From NCBI GenBank assembly GCA_913049685.1, contig CAJWZD010000003.1, forward strand, positions 1 to 64,000: a stretch of 64,000 bases of DNA, in the 5' to 3' direction. Below, piece after piece: positions 26,302 to 34,702 of the stretch. Made by a program: the position numbers and the translations under genes. The notes under the pieces were generated by a model. It saw nothing but the letters and a program-made list of their open reading frames with translations. It did not search any database and was not told the DNA's origin. Position 1 is the stretch's first letter. The number at the start of each line of letters is the position of its first letter. The stretch is from an uncultured Fidelibacterota bacterium. Lineage in GTDB: Bacteria > Fidelibacterota > Marinisomatia > Marinisomatales > TCS55.

Positions 26302-27383
26302 TGAAAAAGACTTCACTATATAATGAGCACGTAAAACTCAAAGCAAAAATTGTTGATTTTGCAGGATATCAAATGCCCATTCAATATAGTGGTATTATTC
26401 AAGAACACCTTGCGGTAAGACAATCATGCGGAATTTTTGATGTAAGTCATATGGGTGAATTCATTATTTCAGGTCCTGGAGCAACAAAATTTTTGAATGA
26501 AATTACCATAAACGATGTATCTAAAATAAATGAATGGCAGGCACAATACTCAGCAATGTGTTATGAAGATGGAGGCATAATAGATGATATTTTAGTTTAT
26601 AAGTACCCAAAGCACTACATGCTAGTTGTGAATTGCTCCAACATCGAAAAGAATTTTGATTGGATTATTGCAAACAAAATAGAAAACGTAGATTTTGCAA
26701 ATGTCAGTAGCACAATAGACCTAATTGCGCTTCAAGGTCCAAAGTCTAAAGATATTTTAAGTAAGTACACAGATGTTGACTTAAATGATCTTGATTATTA
26801 TCATTTCTGTATCGCAAATATTTGTGGCTCTCCTGTAACGGTATCTAGGACTGGCTATACTGGAGAATTGGGCTACGAAATTTATGCAGATGGAAATGCT
26901 ATTAAAAATATCTGGAAATCTTTACTTCAATTTGAAAATGAATTAACGCCTGCTGGTCTCGGATGCAGAGATACGCTAAGAATGGAAATGAAGTATGTTT
27001 TATACGGCAACGATATTAATGAAAAAACAAACCCAATTGAAGCAGGTCTTGGATGGATAGCTAAAACAAATAAAGCAAGCTTCATTGGCAAAGAAAAACT
27101 ATTAGATTTTCAGCTTTCTCATTCAAAAAAATTAGTTTGTTTTGAGATGATCGATAGGGGTATCCCTAGACCGGGATATTCAGTTTCTAATGATTCAAAT
27201 GCTATAGGCATTGTTACAAGCGGAACCCAATCTCCTTCTTTGAAGAAAGGAATTGGTCTTGCGTATGTAGATAAGAAATATTCAAAAACTGGAACTAGTT
27301 TATTTGTAGATGTAAGAGGAAAGAAGTTGAAATGCGAAATTGTCAAACCTCCTTTCTATAAGAAAGGCTCTGTATTTAGTTGA
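26301..27383 (+). CDS. gcvT: Glycine cleavage system aminomethyltransferase (T protein)
   Basis: The T protein releases ammonia from aminomethyl-lipoyl-H protein and makes methylene-tetrahydrofolate. The conserved start HVKLKAKIVDFAGYQMPIQY, the GIFDVSHMGE segment and GGIIDDILVY with the catalytic Asp are all present. So is SRTGYTGELGYEIY. The length of 360 residues is normal and argues for true GcvT rather than YgfZ. gcvH and gcvP are not in the window. No glycine riboswitch is possible directly upstream because the start overlaps the aminotransferase stop by one base. Confidence 0.96.
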   Translation: MKKTSLYNEHVKLKAKIVDFAGYQMPIQYSGIIQEHLAVRQSCGIFDVSHMGEFIISGPGATKFLNEITINDVSKINEWQAQYSAMCYEDGGIIDDILVYKYPKHYMLVVNCSNIEKNFDWIIANKIENVDFANVSSTIDLIALQGPKSKDILSKYTDVDLNDLDYYHFCIANICGSPVTVSRTGYTGELGYEIYADGNAIKNIWKSLLQFENELTPAGLGCRDTLRMEMKYVLYGNDINEKTNPIEAGLGWIAKTNKASFIGKEKLLDFQLSHSKKLVCFEMIDRGIPRPGYSVSNDSNAIGIVTSGTQSPSLKKGIGLAYVDKKYSKTGTSLFVDVRGKKLKCEIVKPPFYKKGSVFS

Positions 27384-29731
27384 TGGAAATGACAAAGGAT
27401 AAGCGATTTGAAATACTAGGGATTTTGATAATAACAGTTTCTCTATTAGTTTTATTAAGTTTTTTTGGGCATAATCCCAGTGAAGATCCAGGTATTTCGC
27501 CAAACGTAAAAGTTGAAAATCCAATGGGCCTACTAGGTGTATGGATATCTTATTTATTTATAAAGCTTGGTTTTGGATATAGCTCTTTTATTTTACCTGT
27601 TTTAACTGGTATTTGGGGGATTTGGTTTTTTATGCATAAGGACTTTCAGTCAATTGGAAGACCTTCAGTATTTATTTTGGCCGCTACTGCTCTTGCATCA
27701 ATTACGCTAGGGTATTTGCAAATTGTTTATTATGGTTTAGATAGCCTATCATTCACATTTAGTGGAATGACTGGAGGGGTAATTGCCATCCTTTTTCATG
27801 ATTTTGTTGGTGGGATAGGCTCTTTTCTAATAATCGCTGCATTATGGCTAGTTTTAATAAGAAGCTATTTTAATCTTAGCTTTTATGTCCCATTTAAAAA
27901 AATGTATTCCTCATACGAAAAAAAGCGCCAAAAAAAACAACTAATCTCAGATGACATTCAAGCTGAAAAAGAAAAAAAAGAGCATACACAAAACTTGTTA
28001 AATAAAATCGATGAACAGAGAAATAAAGAATTACCTATTCCTCCAGCACAAATGAGTTCAAGTGAAATAGATAATGAAAAACAAGCTGAAGATTCAGGTA
28101 ATGAAATTCAATCTATTGAAGATCAAGATGAATTTGATGATAAATTGGAAACTTTGGATGAGTATAAAAATCCTGATAAAATAGATGATTTAGATGATAA
28201 TCAAGAAAAAATTGAAGTCGAAGAAATGATTCAAGAAAAAGAGGTTGATTTAGATACGGTCGAAGATCGCAAGCTTCCAAAAAAAGAATTTCAATTACCC
28301 TCACCAGAACTTTTAACAAATCCTATAAGCGTTCAAAGCGATATAAGCAAAGATGAGCTTGTTGAGCGCGCTAATTTCCTTCAACAATCTCTTGAAACAT
28401 TTGGAGTTATAGGAAAAGTGGTTAACGTAAGCCCTGGACCTGTAATTACACTTTTTGAAGTTGAGCCTGCAGAAGGTGTGAGGGTCAATAAGTTTGTTGC
28501 GCTTTCAGATGATTTGGCGCGCGTTATGGAGGCAAGCAGAGTTAGAGTAATAGCGCCTATCCCAGGAAAATCCTCAGTAGGCATTGAAATTCCAAATCGC
28601 AATCCTGATATGGTTTATTTTAAGTCCGTCATAAACTCAGAAAAATTTGCTAAATCAGAATCAAAATTGACTTTAGCCATAGGGAAATCAACTAATGGAG
28701 AAATTGCTACTTTAGATTTAGCGCAAATGCCACATCTTTTGATAGCCGGAACTACGGGTTCAGGGAAATCAGTTTGCATGAATACTATTCTTGCAAGCAT
28801 CCTTTATCAGGCAACTCCGGACGAGGTAAAATTTGTAATAGTTGATCCTAAAAAAGTTGAAATGGCAGTGTACAAAGATCTTTCAAAATACCATTTATTG
28901 AAAATTGAGGACATCGATGAACCCATAATAACTACTCCTGAAAATGCAGTAATTGCCCTAAGAGCAGTTGAAAAAGAGATGGGAAAAAGATACGATATTC
29001 TTGCTGATGCAGGAGTAAGAAATATAGCAGAGTACAATCAAAAAAAATCTGATGAAAAAGTTATGCCTTTTATTGTTGTATTAATTGATGAATTAGCTGA
29101 TTTAATGATGTTGAACGCTAAGGAGGTAGAGGCTCCAATAGCTAGACTTACTCAGCTTGCCAGAGCTGTTGGTATTCATTTGGTTGTTGCAACACAAAGA
29201 CCATCAGTTGACGTGATTACCGGAGTAATCAAAGCTAATTTCCCGTCAAGAATCGCTTTTCAAGTAGCTACAAAAATAGACTCTCGAACTATTATAGACA
29301 GTCCAGGCGCTGAAAAACTTATTGGTAAAGGTGATATGCTCTATTTAGGCTATGGATCATCTGAGCCAAGCAGGCTTCATAACGCATTTTTGAGTTTGGA
29401 TGAGATACAGTCCTTGATGAATTATATAAAAAGTCAATCAGAGGCTGATGATCTTGTTTTAGAAAGTCCACGAGAAGTAGCTGGAGCAGGTGGCCTGGTT
29501 ACAGATAATGGAAGCGGGGGTTTTGATGCGCTTTTTGACGAAGCTGTAAAATTAGTAGTTATGCATCAGCAAGGCTCAATATCTTTAATTCAAAGAAGAT
29601 TGAAAGTGGGTTATTCTAGGGCAGCTAGACTAATAGATGAAATGGAGCAAGCTGGAATAGTGGGAGCATTTACAGGTAGTAAGGCTCGCGAAGTTCTTGT
29701 AGATGAGTCCTACCTTGATTCTATTGATTGA
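27383..29731 (+). CDS. ftsK: DNA translocase FtsK/SpoIIIE
   Basis: FtsK sits at the division septum and pumps chromosomal DNA to clear it and to support dimer resolution. Four hydrophobic segments fill about residues 10-165. A highly acidic, low-complexity linker follows (about 200-300). The motor contains the Walker A motif AGTTGSGKS, the Walker B strand FIVVLIDELADL and ATQRPSVDVITG. The C-terminal gamma winged helix (about 720-782) includes ISLIQRRLKVGYSRAARLIDEME. I chose ATG 27383 rather than TTG 27380. The linker is short compared with enteric FtsK. Confidence 0.97.
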   Translation: MEMTKDKRFEILGILIITVSLLVLLSFFGHNPSEDPGISPNVKVENPMGLLGVWISYLFIKLGFGYSSFILPVLTGIWGIWFFMHKDFQSIGRPSVFILAATALASITLGYLQIVYYGLDSLSFTFSGMTGGVIAILFHDFVGGIGSFLIIAALWLVLIRSYFNLSFYVPFKKMYSSYEKKRQKKQLISDDIQAEKEKKEHTQNLLNKIDEQRNKELPIPPAQMSSSEIDNEKQAEDSGNEIQSIEDQDEFDDKLETLDEYKNPDKIDDLDDNQEKIEVEEMIQEKEVDLDTVEDRKLPKKEFQLPSPELLTNPISVQSDISKDELVERANFLQQSLETFGVIGKVVNVSPGPVITLFEVEPAEGVRVNKFVALSDDLARVMEASRVRVIAPIPGKSSVGIEIPNRNPDMVYFKSVINSEKFAKSESKLTLAIGKSTNGEIATLDLAQMPHLLIAGTTGSGKSVCMNTILASILYQATPDEVKFVIVDPKKVEMAVYKDLSKYHLLKIEDIDEPIITTPENAVIALRAVEKEMGKRYDILADAGVRNIAEYNQKKSDEKVMPFIVVLIDELADLMMLNAKEVEAPIARLTQLARAVGIHLVVATQRPSVDVITGVIKANFPSRIAFQVATKIDSRTIIDSPGAEKLIGKGDMLYLGYGSSEPSRLHNAFLSLDEIQSLMNYIKSQSEADDLVLESPREVAGAGGLVTDNGSGGFDALFDEAVKLVVMHQQGSISLIQRRLKVGYSRAARLIDEMEQAGIVGAFTGSKAREVLVDESYLDSID

Positions 29732-29735
29732 TTAG

Positions 29736-30314
29736 ATGATATTAAAGATATTTATATTTTTTTTATTTTCATTTTCTTCAAATTTAGACAAAAATAAATG
29801 GTATTCTAAATTTCTAGAAGCTATGTACACACCCTCTGGCGTTAGTTTCAATGCAATTATTAATCAAAAGCAATTTGATATGAACTCTAAAATTTCAGCT
29901 TACGTTGAAGTCGTTGATTCATTGCATTTATTGATTGAGATTAATAAGGAAACAATAATTTTGAGAGGTGACACTATTCAAACCTACAATAAAGAAACAA
30001 ACCAACTTATTATTGATAGATTGATAGATAGTGATATTGGAATATTTTCTCTTTTATCTGGAAATTTGCGGGAGATTAACATTATCAAGACTATTCCCTT
30101 TAAAAATACAATCCAAATTAATTTTTCAATACCATCTATGAACTATAAGGGCTTCGTTGAAATTTTAAAATCTGGAGAACCAAAACGCATGAGGCTGGCT
30201 TTTTCAAACGATCAATATATAGATATATCAATAAAGGATTTTAAAGAAGGCAGATTATTTAAATTCAATAGGTTCAATCCAAGTCCAACAGAAATCATTA
30301 ACCTTTATGAGTAA
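29736..30314 (+). CDS. LolA-like outer-membrane lipoprotein carrier (divergent)
   Basis: This 192-residue protein has an N-terminal hydrophobic leader, then KWYSKFLEAMYTPSGVSFNAIINQ, the helix-plus-strand start typical of LolA. Alternating strands follow, forming the open half-barrel pattern. LolA ferries lipoproteins from the inner to the outer membrane. Sequence identity to known LolA is clearly low by eye, but the position 4 nt after ftsK is the same as in proteobacteria, which strengthens the call. It overlaps the next gene by 8 nt. Confidence 0.65.
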   Translation: MILKIFIFFLFSFSSNLDKNKWYSKFLEAMYTPSGVSFNAIINQKQFDMNSKISAYVEVVDSLHLLIEINKETIILRGDTIQTYNKETNQLIIDRLIDSDIGIFSLLSGNLREINIIKTIPFKNTIQINFSIPSMNYKGFVEILKSGEPKRMRLAFSNDQYIDISIKDFKEGRLFKFNRFNPSPTEIINLYE

Positions 30315-31299
30315 ATGGCTTAAACTATTACTGGGTTTACTTCTAAGCTTTTTGGGATTGTATTTTGCTTTCCAAAACATAGATTTAAATGATTTAGTTA
30401 AAAGCTTTGAATCAATAAAATATTTTTGGATTTTTGTCGCAACTACTCTATTAATTCTTTACACATATTTAAGATCTTTTCGATGGAGACTTTTGTTGTT
30501 TTCGCTCAAGCCGGTATCTATAAAGGATCTTTTCGCATCAAACATGGTTGGCTATTTTGGAAATTCTATACTTCCTTTTAAAATGGGTGAAATACTTAGA
30601 GGATATGCTATTTCAAGCAATAATAATTTAAAAACATCAACAGTGTTAGGCTCAATAGTACTCGAGAGAGTTTGTGATTTGGGAGGGCTTTTAATCTTAC
30701 TTTTGTTCGTCGCGTTATTTTATTCATTCCCATATGATATTGGTTTGTCTTTAATAATTTCTTCTGCGGTCATACTGCTAATTCTATTTCTTTTATGGTT
30801 TATTTCATTTAAAAAAGAATACATTATGAAGAGGATCGAAGGAACCCAGCTAATGGATTTTAAAACAGTGATATCCTTTATCAAAACATTAAGCTCATTT
30901 AGCATAGGCTTTTCATCTCTTAAGAGCTTTAAATCGTTCATCTATGTATCATTATTAACAATCATATCCTGGTTTATTCTATATCTCGTAACCTATTATA
31001 CTTTGTTGTCACTAAATATTCAAATTGGTTGGGTTGAAATAGCTGTAGTTCTTTTACTCACGTCAATGGCAATGTCTGTTCCTGCAGCTCCAGGAGCAAT
31101 AGGAACACATCATTTTGCAACCTATTATGTTATGAATAGCCTGCTTGGTTTTAATAGCATTGATTCTCAAACTTTTGCAATTGTTCTTCATGCAGTAAGT
31201 TATTTACCACTAGTCGCTATAGGAGCCTTTTATTTCCTTAAAAGTTCAATTCAAATATTTGATGTTTTTGATAAGGATTTGTCTGATGAAAAAATATGA
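30307..31299 (+). CDS. Flippase-like membrane protein (LPG synthase transmembrane/UPF0104 family)
   Basis: This 330-residue polytopic protein has about eight transmembrane segments. Its family marks are RSFRWRLLL near 56-64, a NSILPFKMGEILRGYAIS segment near 88-105, a GSIVLERVCDLGGL stretch near 117-130 and PAAPGAIGTHHFA near 258-270. These fit the lysylphosphatidylglycerol synthase transmembrane family, whose members include lipid flippases; there is no catalytic C-terminal domain here. It would move a lipid or lipid-linked sugar across the inner membrane. It overlaps both neighbouring genes. Confidence 0.85.
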   Translation: MSKWLKLLLGLLLSFLGLYFAFQNIDLNDLVKSFESIKYFWIFVATTLLILYTYLRSFRWRLLLFSLKPVSIKDLFASNMVGYFGNSILPFKMGEILRGYAISSNNNLKTSTVLGSIVLERVCDLGGLLILLLFVALFYSFPYDIGLSLIISSAVILLILFLLWFISFKKEYIMKRIEGTQLMDFKTVISFIKTLSSFSIGFSSLKSFKSFIYVSLLTIISWFILYLVTYYTLLSLNIQIGWVEIAVVLLLTSMAMSVPAAPGAIGTHHFATYYVMNSLLGFNSIDSQTFAIVLHAVSYLPLVAIGAFYFLKSSIQIFDVFDKDLSDEKI

Positions 31300-31828
31300 C
31301 GCAATATTCTTAGACAGAGATGGAACGATCAATCTTGATCCAGGATATATTAACTCGCTTAATAATTATGAATTCTATGAATATACGTTTGAAGCGCTAA
31401 AAAATTTAAAAAAATTAACTGATCGATTTTGCATTATAACAAACCAATCTGGTGTAGCTAGAGGTATAATTGACCCTGATGACTTGAGCATGATACATGA
31501 CCATATTTTAAATCAGTTTTTTAATCACGATTTAAATTTAATTGGCATATACTATTGCACTGATCATCCTGACAATCCTACATCAAACCGAAAGCCAGGT
31601 ATTGGTATGTACGATGAAGCAGCCAAGGAGCACAAAATAGATCTTAAAAAATCGCTAATGATTGGGGATAGTTTTTGTGATATTGAAGCTGCAAAGTTAT
31701 GTCAAATGGAAAGCATGCTGGTTTTGACCGGCAATGGATCAAAAACAAAAAAAATGACAAATATCAATCCGACTTATTTTTCTAAGAATCTCCTTGAAGC
31801 ATCATTATTCTTAAGTGATGCTCAATGA
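31286..31828 (+). CDS. gmhB: HAD-IIIA phosphatase, D-glycero-heptose-1,7-bisphosphate phosphatase type
   Basis: This 180-residue HAD phosphatase has the nucleophile motif FLDRDGTIN, with Asp10 and Asp12, followed by a PGYI turn as in GmhB. Motif II is ITNQSGVARG and the late acidic motif is IGDSFCDIEAA. GmhB makes heptose-1-phosphate for LPS core or glycoprotein heptose. The four Cys of the enteric zinc loop are reduced here (Cys-Thr-Asp-His type), so the exact substrate is less sure. I chose ATG 31286, with AAGGA upstream; it overlaps the previous gene by 14 nt. Confidence 0.85.
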   Translation: MKKYDAIFLDRDGTINLDPGYINSLNNYEFYEYTFEALKNLKKLTDRFCIITNQSGVARGIIDPDDLSMIHDHILNQFFNHDLNLIGIYYCTDHPDNPTSNRKPGIGMYDEAAKEHKIDLKKSLMIGDSFCDIEAAKLCQMESMLVLTGNGSKTKKMTNINPTYFSKNLLEASLFLSDAQ

Positions 31829-32727
31829 GAATTGGGCTTTTAGTTGGCGGAGACTCAGCCGAAAGAAAAGTTTCATTGTCGAGTGGGAAGGCAATAAGCA
31901 AAGCCCTTGAAGCGTTGGGTAATAGAGTGGTTATTCTAGATCCCAAAGATGGAATCAATCTACTCAAAGATAAAATAATAAGTGTTGATTTAATTTTTAA
32001 TGGACTTCATGGTGGAGATGGTGAAAATGGAAATATTGCAAAATATCTAGAATCTCTTGGGGTTTTATTTACAGGCTCTGATAAAGATTCATCAAAAATT
32101 TGTATGGATAAAGATTTATCAAAAAAAATAGTAAGCAAAAATGGAATAAATACCCCAAAATGGCTAAAAAGCCAAAAGCTTCCAAATGACAATATCCTGG
32201 ATGATTTAGGTCTTCCAATGGTGGTAAAACCTAATGATCAGGGTAGTACAATTGGATTATCAATGGTAAAAGATAAAAAAAGGCTCGTTGATGCTTTTAA
32301 AAATGCCTCAATGTTTGCTAATTCGATAATATTTGAATCATTCATTGATGGTAGAGAAATTACAGTACCAGTAATTGGCGATGCTGCTTTCCCAATAGTT
32401 GAGATTCTTCCGAGTCATGATCTGTATGATTATGAGTGTAAATATACCTCTGGAATGTCAGATTATTTCTGCCCAGCAAATATTGATGATGAAACAACAA
32501 AAAACATAAAGAGCATTGCATTGAAAATTCATAAGCTGTTAAAATGCAGACACTACTCGAGAGTGGATTTTCTTCTTGATAAGAACAGCAAACTATGGTT
32601 TTTAGAGATAAATACGCTTCCAGGAATGACTGAAACAAGCTTGCTTCCAAAATCATTAGATGTTGCCGGTTATAATTTTAATGATGTTATTCAAATGATA
32701 ATAGATGAAGCTATAAAAAACAAATGA
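31825..32727 (+). CDS. ddl: D-alanine--D-alanine ligase
   Basis: This ATP-grasp ligase joins two D-alanines for the peptidoglycan stem. The N-terminal domain has LVGGDSAERKVSLSSG and the FNGLHGGDGENG loop. The ATP-grasp core has MVVKPNDQGSTIGLS and the metal-binding end has FLEINTLPGMTETSLLPK. The length of 300 residues is typical of the short DdlB type. It overlaps both gmhB-like and cysS genes by 4 nt. With alr at 561 it completes the D-Ala-D-Ala branch within this window. Confidence 0.97.
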   Translation: MRIGLLVGGDSAERKVSLSSGKAISKALEALGNRVVILDPKDGINLLKDKIISVDLIFNGLHGGDGENGNIAKYLESLGVLFTGSDKDSSKICMDKDLSKKIVSKNGINTPKWLKSQKLPNDNILDDLGLPMVVKPNDQGSTIGLSMVKDKKRLVDAFKNASMFANSIIFESFIDGREITVPVIGDAAFPIVEILPSHDLYDYECKYTSGMSDYFCPANIDDETTKNIKSIALKIHKLLKCRHYSRVDFLLDKNSKLWFLEINTLPGMTETSLLPKSLDVAGYNFNDVIQMIIDEAIKNK

Positions 32728-34097
32728 TAAAGCTTTATAATTCACTAACACAAAAAAAGGAAGAATTCGTACCTATTCAAAAGGGTAAGGTTGGACTATA
32801 TACTTGTGGACCTACTGTATATGACTTTTCGCACATAGGTAACTTCAGAACCTTTCTGTTTGAAGATCTTCTCAAGAGAGTTTTGTTGGCATTCGATTAT
32901 AAGGTGCATCATGTAATGAATATTACAGATGTAGACGATAAAACTATTAAAAAGGCAAATGATGAAAAAAAAGAGCTGAATGAAATTACAAATAAATACA
33001 CTAATGCTTTTCTAGATGACTCAAAATCACTAAGAATCTTAGAAGCGGATGACTACCCAAAAGCAACGGATCACATAGCTGAAATGATTCAAATGATTGA
33101 AGTTCTCGTTAGTAAAAAATTTGCTTATATATCAAAAGATGGTTCAGTTTTTTTTAAAATTTCAAAATACTCTGATTACGGAAGATTAGTAAATTTATCA
33201 AATTCAACAATATTAAATGAACAGCAATTGTCCGATGAATATGATTTAGACAGTGTAAATGATTTTGCTTTGTGGAAATCGCATAAAAACAATGATGGAA
33301 AAGTGGCATGGGATTCACCTTGGGGAAAGGGCAGGCCTGGCTGGCATATTGAGTGCTCAGCCATGTCAACAAAGTTCCTTGGGGCTCATTTTGATATTCA
33401 TTGTGGAGGTGTGGATAATAAATTTCCACATCATGAAAATGAGCTAGCACAATCTACATGCTCTCTAAATACTCCATTTGTAAATTATTGGCTTCACTCA
33501 GAATTTTTAACTGTTGAAGGAAAAAAAATGAGTAAATCGTTAAATAATTTTTATATTATTTCAGATTTAGTTAAAGAAGGATTCACTTACGAAGACTTTA
33601 GATTTATAGTTCTGAGCGCACATTACAGATCTAAAGTTAACTTTAGCATCAAAAGAAAAGATGAAGCAAAATCTGCAATCAGACGAATTGAGGAGATAAG
33701 ACAGCGCTTATTAGGTATTTCAAACGAAGTTTCCAATACTCTGCCGGATGTAGTTAATGATTTTAATGAGTCGCTTATGGATGATCTTGATACTCCAAAA
33801 GCGCTTGCAATCTTTTTTAACTGGGTGCGATTAACAAACCAAAATATAGACCAAAAAAATATCTCTGAAAATGAAGCCAAAGCTGGAAATGCCTTTGTAG
33901 AGTATTTTAACTCAATTTTTGCCATTTTAGACAGTCCAAATGTATTGCCAGATGAAATAAAATCTTTAGTAGATAGTCGAGAAGACTATCGAAAAAACAA
34001 AGAATGGAAAAAGTCAGACAGTATTAGGGAAAAGTTACTTTCTTTGGGTTGGAAGCTAAAAGATACTAAATCAGGCACTAAAGTAACAAAAATATAA
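32724..34097 (+). CDS. cysS: Cysteinyl-tRNA synthetase
   Basis: This class I synthetase charges tRNA-Cys. The signature HIGN motif is at residues 37-40, just after TCGPTVYD, whose Cys28 is a zinc ligand. WHIECSAM and GGVDNKFPHHENE complete the zinc and amino-acid site, and KMSKS lies near 270. The C-terminal anticodon-binding region is present. The length of 457 residues is normal. It is the last gene of a run of ATGA-overlapping genes; a hairpin follows 40 nt after the stop. Confidence 0.98.
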   Translation: MIKLYNSLTQKKEEFVPIQKGKVGLYTCGPTVYDFSHIGNFRTFLFEDLLKRVLLAFDYKVHHVMNITDVDDKTIKKANDEKKELNEITNKYTNAFLDDSKSLRILEADDYPKATDHIAEMIQMIEVLVSKKFAYISKDGSVFFKISKYSDYGRLVNLSNSTILNEQQLSDEYDLDSVNDFALWKSHKNNDGKVAWDSPWGKGRPGWHIECSAMSTKFLGAHFDIHCGGVDNKFPHHENELAQSTCSLNTPFVNYWLHSEFLTVEGKKMSKSLNNFYIISDLVKEGFTYEDFRFIVLSAHYRSKVNFSIKRKDEAKSAIRRIEEIRQRLLGISNEVSNTLPDVVNDFNESLMDDLDTPKALAIFFNWVRLTNQNIDQKNISENEAKAGNAFVEYFNSIFAILDSPNVLPDEIKSLVDSREDYRKNKEWKKSDSIREKLLSLGWKLKDTKSGTKVTKI

Positions 34098-34130
34098 ATA
34101 AAATTATTTTTTCATCCGTTACAAAAATCA

Positions 34131-34159
34131 TTGAAACTCTACGAATTATTAATTAATTT
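34131..34159 (+). promoter_or_regulatory. Candidate promoter for the tRNA-tuf operon
   Basis: TTGAAA at 34131-34136 and TAATTT at 34154-34159 are separated by 17 bases, a good spacing for the housekeeping sigma factor. The same bases also nearly fit the TTG and TAnnTTTG pattern of Bacteroidetes, with TAATTTCG. The region overlaps a hairpin that may end cysS transcription, so the two readings compete. The 17-nt segment starting at 34153 recurs almost exactly upstream of rpsL. Confidence 0.4.
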
Positions 34160-34172
34160 CGTAGGCTTTTTT
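34139..34172 (+). terminator. Hairpin with T-run after cysS
   Basis: CTACGAA at 34139-34145 pairs with TTCGTAG at 34158-34164 around a 12-nt loop, and GCTTTTTT follows. This has the form of an intrinsic terminator for the ddl-cysS operon. The stem is short, and part of it could instead be promoter sequence for the tRNA genes downstream. Confidence 0.5.
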
Positions 34173-34298
34173 CGATATTCATTTAGCTCGGTACGTACAG
34201 TTGAGCTATTGAAATCGACACGCTATTTGAATTTGTTTTGCAATAATTTCAGGCTAATCTGAGTTATTGCATGAGATGATGAGAGTTAAATCCGACTT
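34173..34298. other. Gene-free leader before the tRNA cluster
   Basis: No open frame, repeat or recognisable RNA structure is visible in these 126 bases. It probably belongs to the leader of the tRNA-tuf transcript if the promoter near 34131 is used, or it contains another promoter that I cannot identify with confidence. Confidence 0.4.
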
Positions 34299-34371
34299 GC
34301 CGGTGTAGCTCAGTTGGTAGAGCAGCTGATTTGTAATCAGCAGGTCGGGGGTTCGAGTCCCTTCGCCGGCT
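34299..34371 (+). tRNA. trnT: tRNA-Thr (anticodon TGT)
   Basis: The 73-nt cloverleaf has acceptor arms GCCGGTG and CGCCGGC, an anticodon stem GCTGA/TCAGC with loop TTTGTAA, and the T-loop TTCGAGT. The anticodon TGT reads ACA and other ACN codons. The 3' CCA is not encoded, so it must be added by the CCA-adding enzyme. It is the first of four tRNAs ahead of tuf. Confidence 0.97.
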
Positions 34372-34414
34372 CAGATGTAGTTTAGTATAAGTTAAAATAC
34401 TTAATAATCACATC

Positions 34415-34497
34415 GGGGACATGGCCGAGCGGTCAAAGGCAGCAGACTGTAAATCTGCCGACGTATGTCTACGGAGGTTCGAATCCTTCTGTCCCCA
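34415..34497 (+). tRNA. trnY: tRNA-Tyr (anticodon GTA)
   Basis: This 83-nt class II tRNA has acceptor arms GGGGACA and TGTCCCC, discriminator A, anticodon loop containing GTA between CAGA and TCTG arms, a long variable arm and T-loop TTCGAAT. The long variable arm is usual for bacterial tRNA-Tyr. No CCA is encoded. Confidence 0.97.
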
Positions 34498-34501
34498 CAT
34501 T

Positions 34502-34572
34502 GCGGGTGTAGTTCAATGGTAGAACTCCAGCCTTCCAAGCTGGTAGTGTGAGTTCGATTCTCATCACCCGCT
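34502..34572 (+). tRNA. trnG: tRNA-Gly (anticodon TCC)
   Basis: The 71-nt cloverleaf has acceptor arms GCGGGTG and CACCCGC, an anticodon stem CCAGC/GCTGG with loop CTTCCAA, and the T-loop TTCGATT. The anticodon TCC reads GGA and GGG. Only 4 nt separate it from tRNA-Tyr. No CCA is encoded. Confidence 0.97.
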
Positions 34573-34578
34573 CGAAGT

Positions 34579-34650
<72 letters not shown>

Positions 34651-34685
34651 CTCTTTCAACAGTAAATTAATTAATATTAATCATC

Positions 34686-34691
34686 AGGAGG
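34686..34691 (+). promoter_or_regulatory. Shine-Dalgarno site of tuf
   Basis: A full AGGAGG lies 11 nt before the tuf ATG, the most complete such site in the window. This suits the very high expression expected of EF-Tu. Confidence 0.8.
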
Positions 34692-34702
34692 ATTAATAAA
34701 AA

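Noticed and set aside
27990-28290. Repeat-like acidic stretch in ftsK as a mobile or tandem element
   Set aside because: It is the low-complexity acidic linker expected between the membrane and motor parts of FtsK; no exact DNA repeats were seen.
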